From: Flavobacteriaceae bacterium | GTDB taxonomy: Bacteria > Bacteroidota > Bacteroidia > Flavobacteriales > Flavobacteriaceae | Assembly (NCBI GenBank): GCA_018623955.1 | Contig: JAAZUX010000041.1 | Span: 1 to 6,846, forward strand | Direction: 5' to 3' | Length of the DNA stretch: 6,846 bases | Shown: piece by piece, positions 6,532 to 6,846 of the stretch | How positions within the stretch are numbered: position 1 is the first letter of the stretch | Layout: every line of letters starts with the position of its first letter | Notes under the pieces: model-generated | The model's input: the letters and a program-made list of their open reading frames with translations, nothing else | What the model was told of the DNA's origin: nothing | The model's database searches: none | Program-made: the position numbers and the translations under genes

Positions 6532-6754
6532 TTAAATTTATTTAGTGTAATAGCTAAAATACTTTATCGGTAGTGTTTTATTGGGATTTCCGCAATATTT
6601 TTTAATGAATTTATCAACATGATAATATTGCATTTTGCTCATAAAATTTTGCTTTTGCTATTTTGCTAAATGATAATTTTTTTGTCTCTTAGCTATAGAA
6701 AGACAACTGGAATGCTTTTTGATCATTCCTAACTCAGAATATTAACTTTCAAAT
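6532..6754. promoter_or_regulatory. Divergent gyrA / clpC promoter region
   Basis: A 223-base AT-rich spacer that must hold the promoters of both genes. Near-matches to TAnnTTTG are TATTTTAG on the minus strand (6561-6554) for gyrA, and TAACTTTC on the plus strand (6743-6750) with TTTTTG 21 bases upstream for clpC. The latter would leave almost no leader before the clpC ATG, so both assignments are weak. A TTTTGCT repeat lies in the middle. I saw no CIRCE-type or other recognisable heat-shock operator. Confidence 0.4.
6633..6667 (+). repeat. Four TTTTGCT copies in the gyrA-clpC spacer
   Basis: Exact copies of TTTTGCT begin at 6633, 6647, 6653 and 6661. Three of them (6633, 6647, 6661) are spaced by exactly 14 bases; the fourth overlaps its neighbour by one base. 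Low-complexity DNA makes chance repeats easier, but four exact seven-base copies in 35 bases in a divergent promoter region could be a regulator-binding array. Confidence 0.55.
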
Positions 6755-6846
6755 ATGGATGATAACTTTTCACCTAGAGTAAAAGATGTAATTTCCTACA
6801 GTAAAGAAGAAGCCCTCAGGTTGGGCCATGGCTCCATAGGAACAGA
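6755..6846 (+). CDS. clpC: ATP-dependent Clp protease ATP-binding subunit ClpC (N-terminus, cut by the right edge)
   Basis: The first 30 codons, starting at ATG 6755, read MDDNFSPRVKDVISYSKEEA and then LRLGHGSIGT. This is the start of the Clp N-terminal (double Clp repeat) domain of Bacteroidota ClpC/ClpA-type chaperones. In the usual family sequence the next residues are EHLLLGL, beyond the window. By family, the full protein is a hexameric AAA+ unfoldase of about 850 residues that feeds substrates to the ClpP peptidase in the cytoplasm. ATPase and ClpP-binding motifs are not visible here. The start has no Shine-Dalgarno motif but matches family starts exactly. It is divergent from gyrA, an arrangement I believe is common in Flavobacteriaceae. 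Confidence 0.9.
   Translation, partial: MDDNFSPRVKDVISYSKEEALRLGHGSIGT

Overview
The window looks like chromosomal DNA from the phylum Bacteroidota, most likely a marine member of Flavobacteriaceae. The family cues are a typical flavobacterial GyrA, a clpC start divergent from gyrA, the N-terminus of the Bacteroidota-type 7TM-HD (PgpH-like) phosphodiesterase, and promoter-like elements of the TTTG / TAnnTTTG type in place of Shine-Dalgarno-led starts. The genus cannot be settled from the sequence.

Layout, left to right. (1) Positions 1-355, minus strand: truncated N-terminal part of a 7TM-HD cyclic-di-AMP phosphodiesterase. (2) 512-1261, plus: an SH3b-NlpC/P60 cell-wall peptidase with a TTG start, followed by a short hairpin and T run. 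(3) 1334-1530, plus: a 65-codon relic whose last 25 residues are a decayed tyrosine-recombinase C-terminus with the active-site Tyr changed to Phe. (4) About 1531-2680: an AT-rich, accessory-looking segment holding one broken gene. Its N-terminal helical part (1677-2093) and its PD-(D/E)XK nuclease part (open from 2036 to 2593) lie in two frames that overlap across an A7 run. A hairpin-rich tail follows. (5) 2748-3971, minus: a secreted TPR protein downstream of gyrA. (6) 4036-6531, minus: gyrA, complete. (7) 6755 to the right edge, plus: the first 30 codons of clpC, divergent from gyrA across a 223-base spacer with a TTTTGCT repeat.

Housekeeping functions (gyrase, Clp chaperone, wall hydrolase, c-di-AMP turnover) surround a small accessory insertion. 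The most interesting part is the 1.1 kb insertion: a solitary restriction-type nuclease with no methyltransferase, beside a recombinase relic, interrupted exactly at an A_AAA_AAA heptamer. A -1 shift there rebuilds one 305-residue protein. The three explanations are plain decay or sequencing error, a phase-variable homopolymer, and programmed or transcriptional slippage. The sequence alone does not decide, and nothing in it shows a stimulator for programmed frameshifting.
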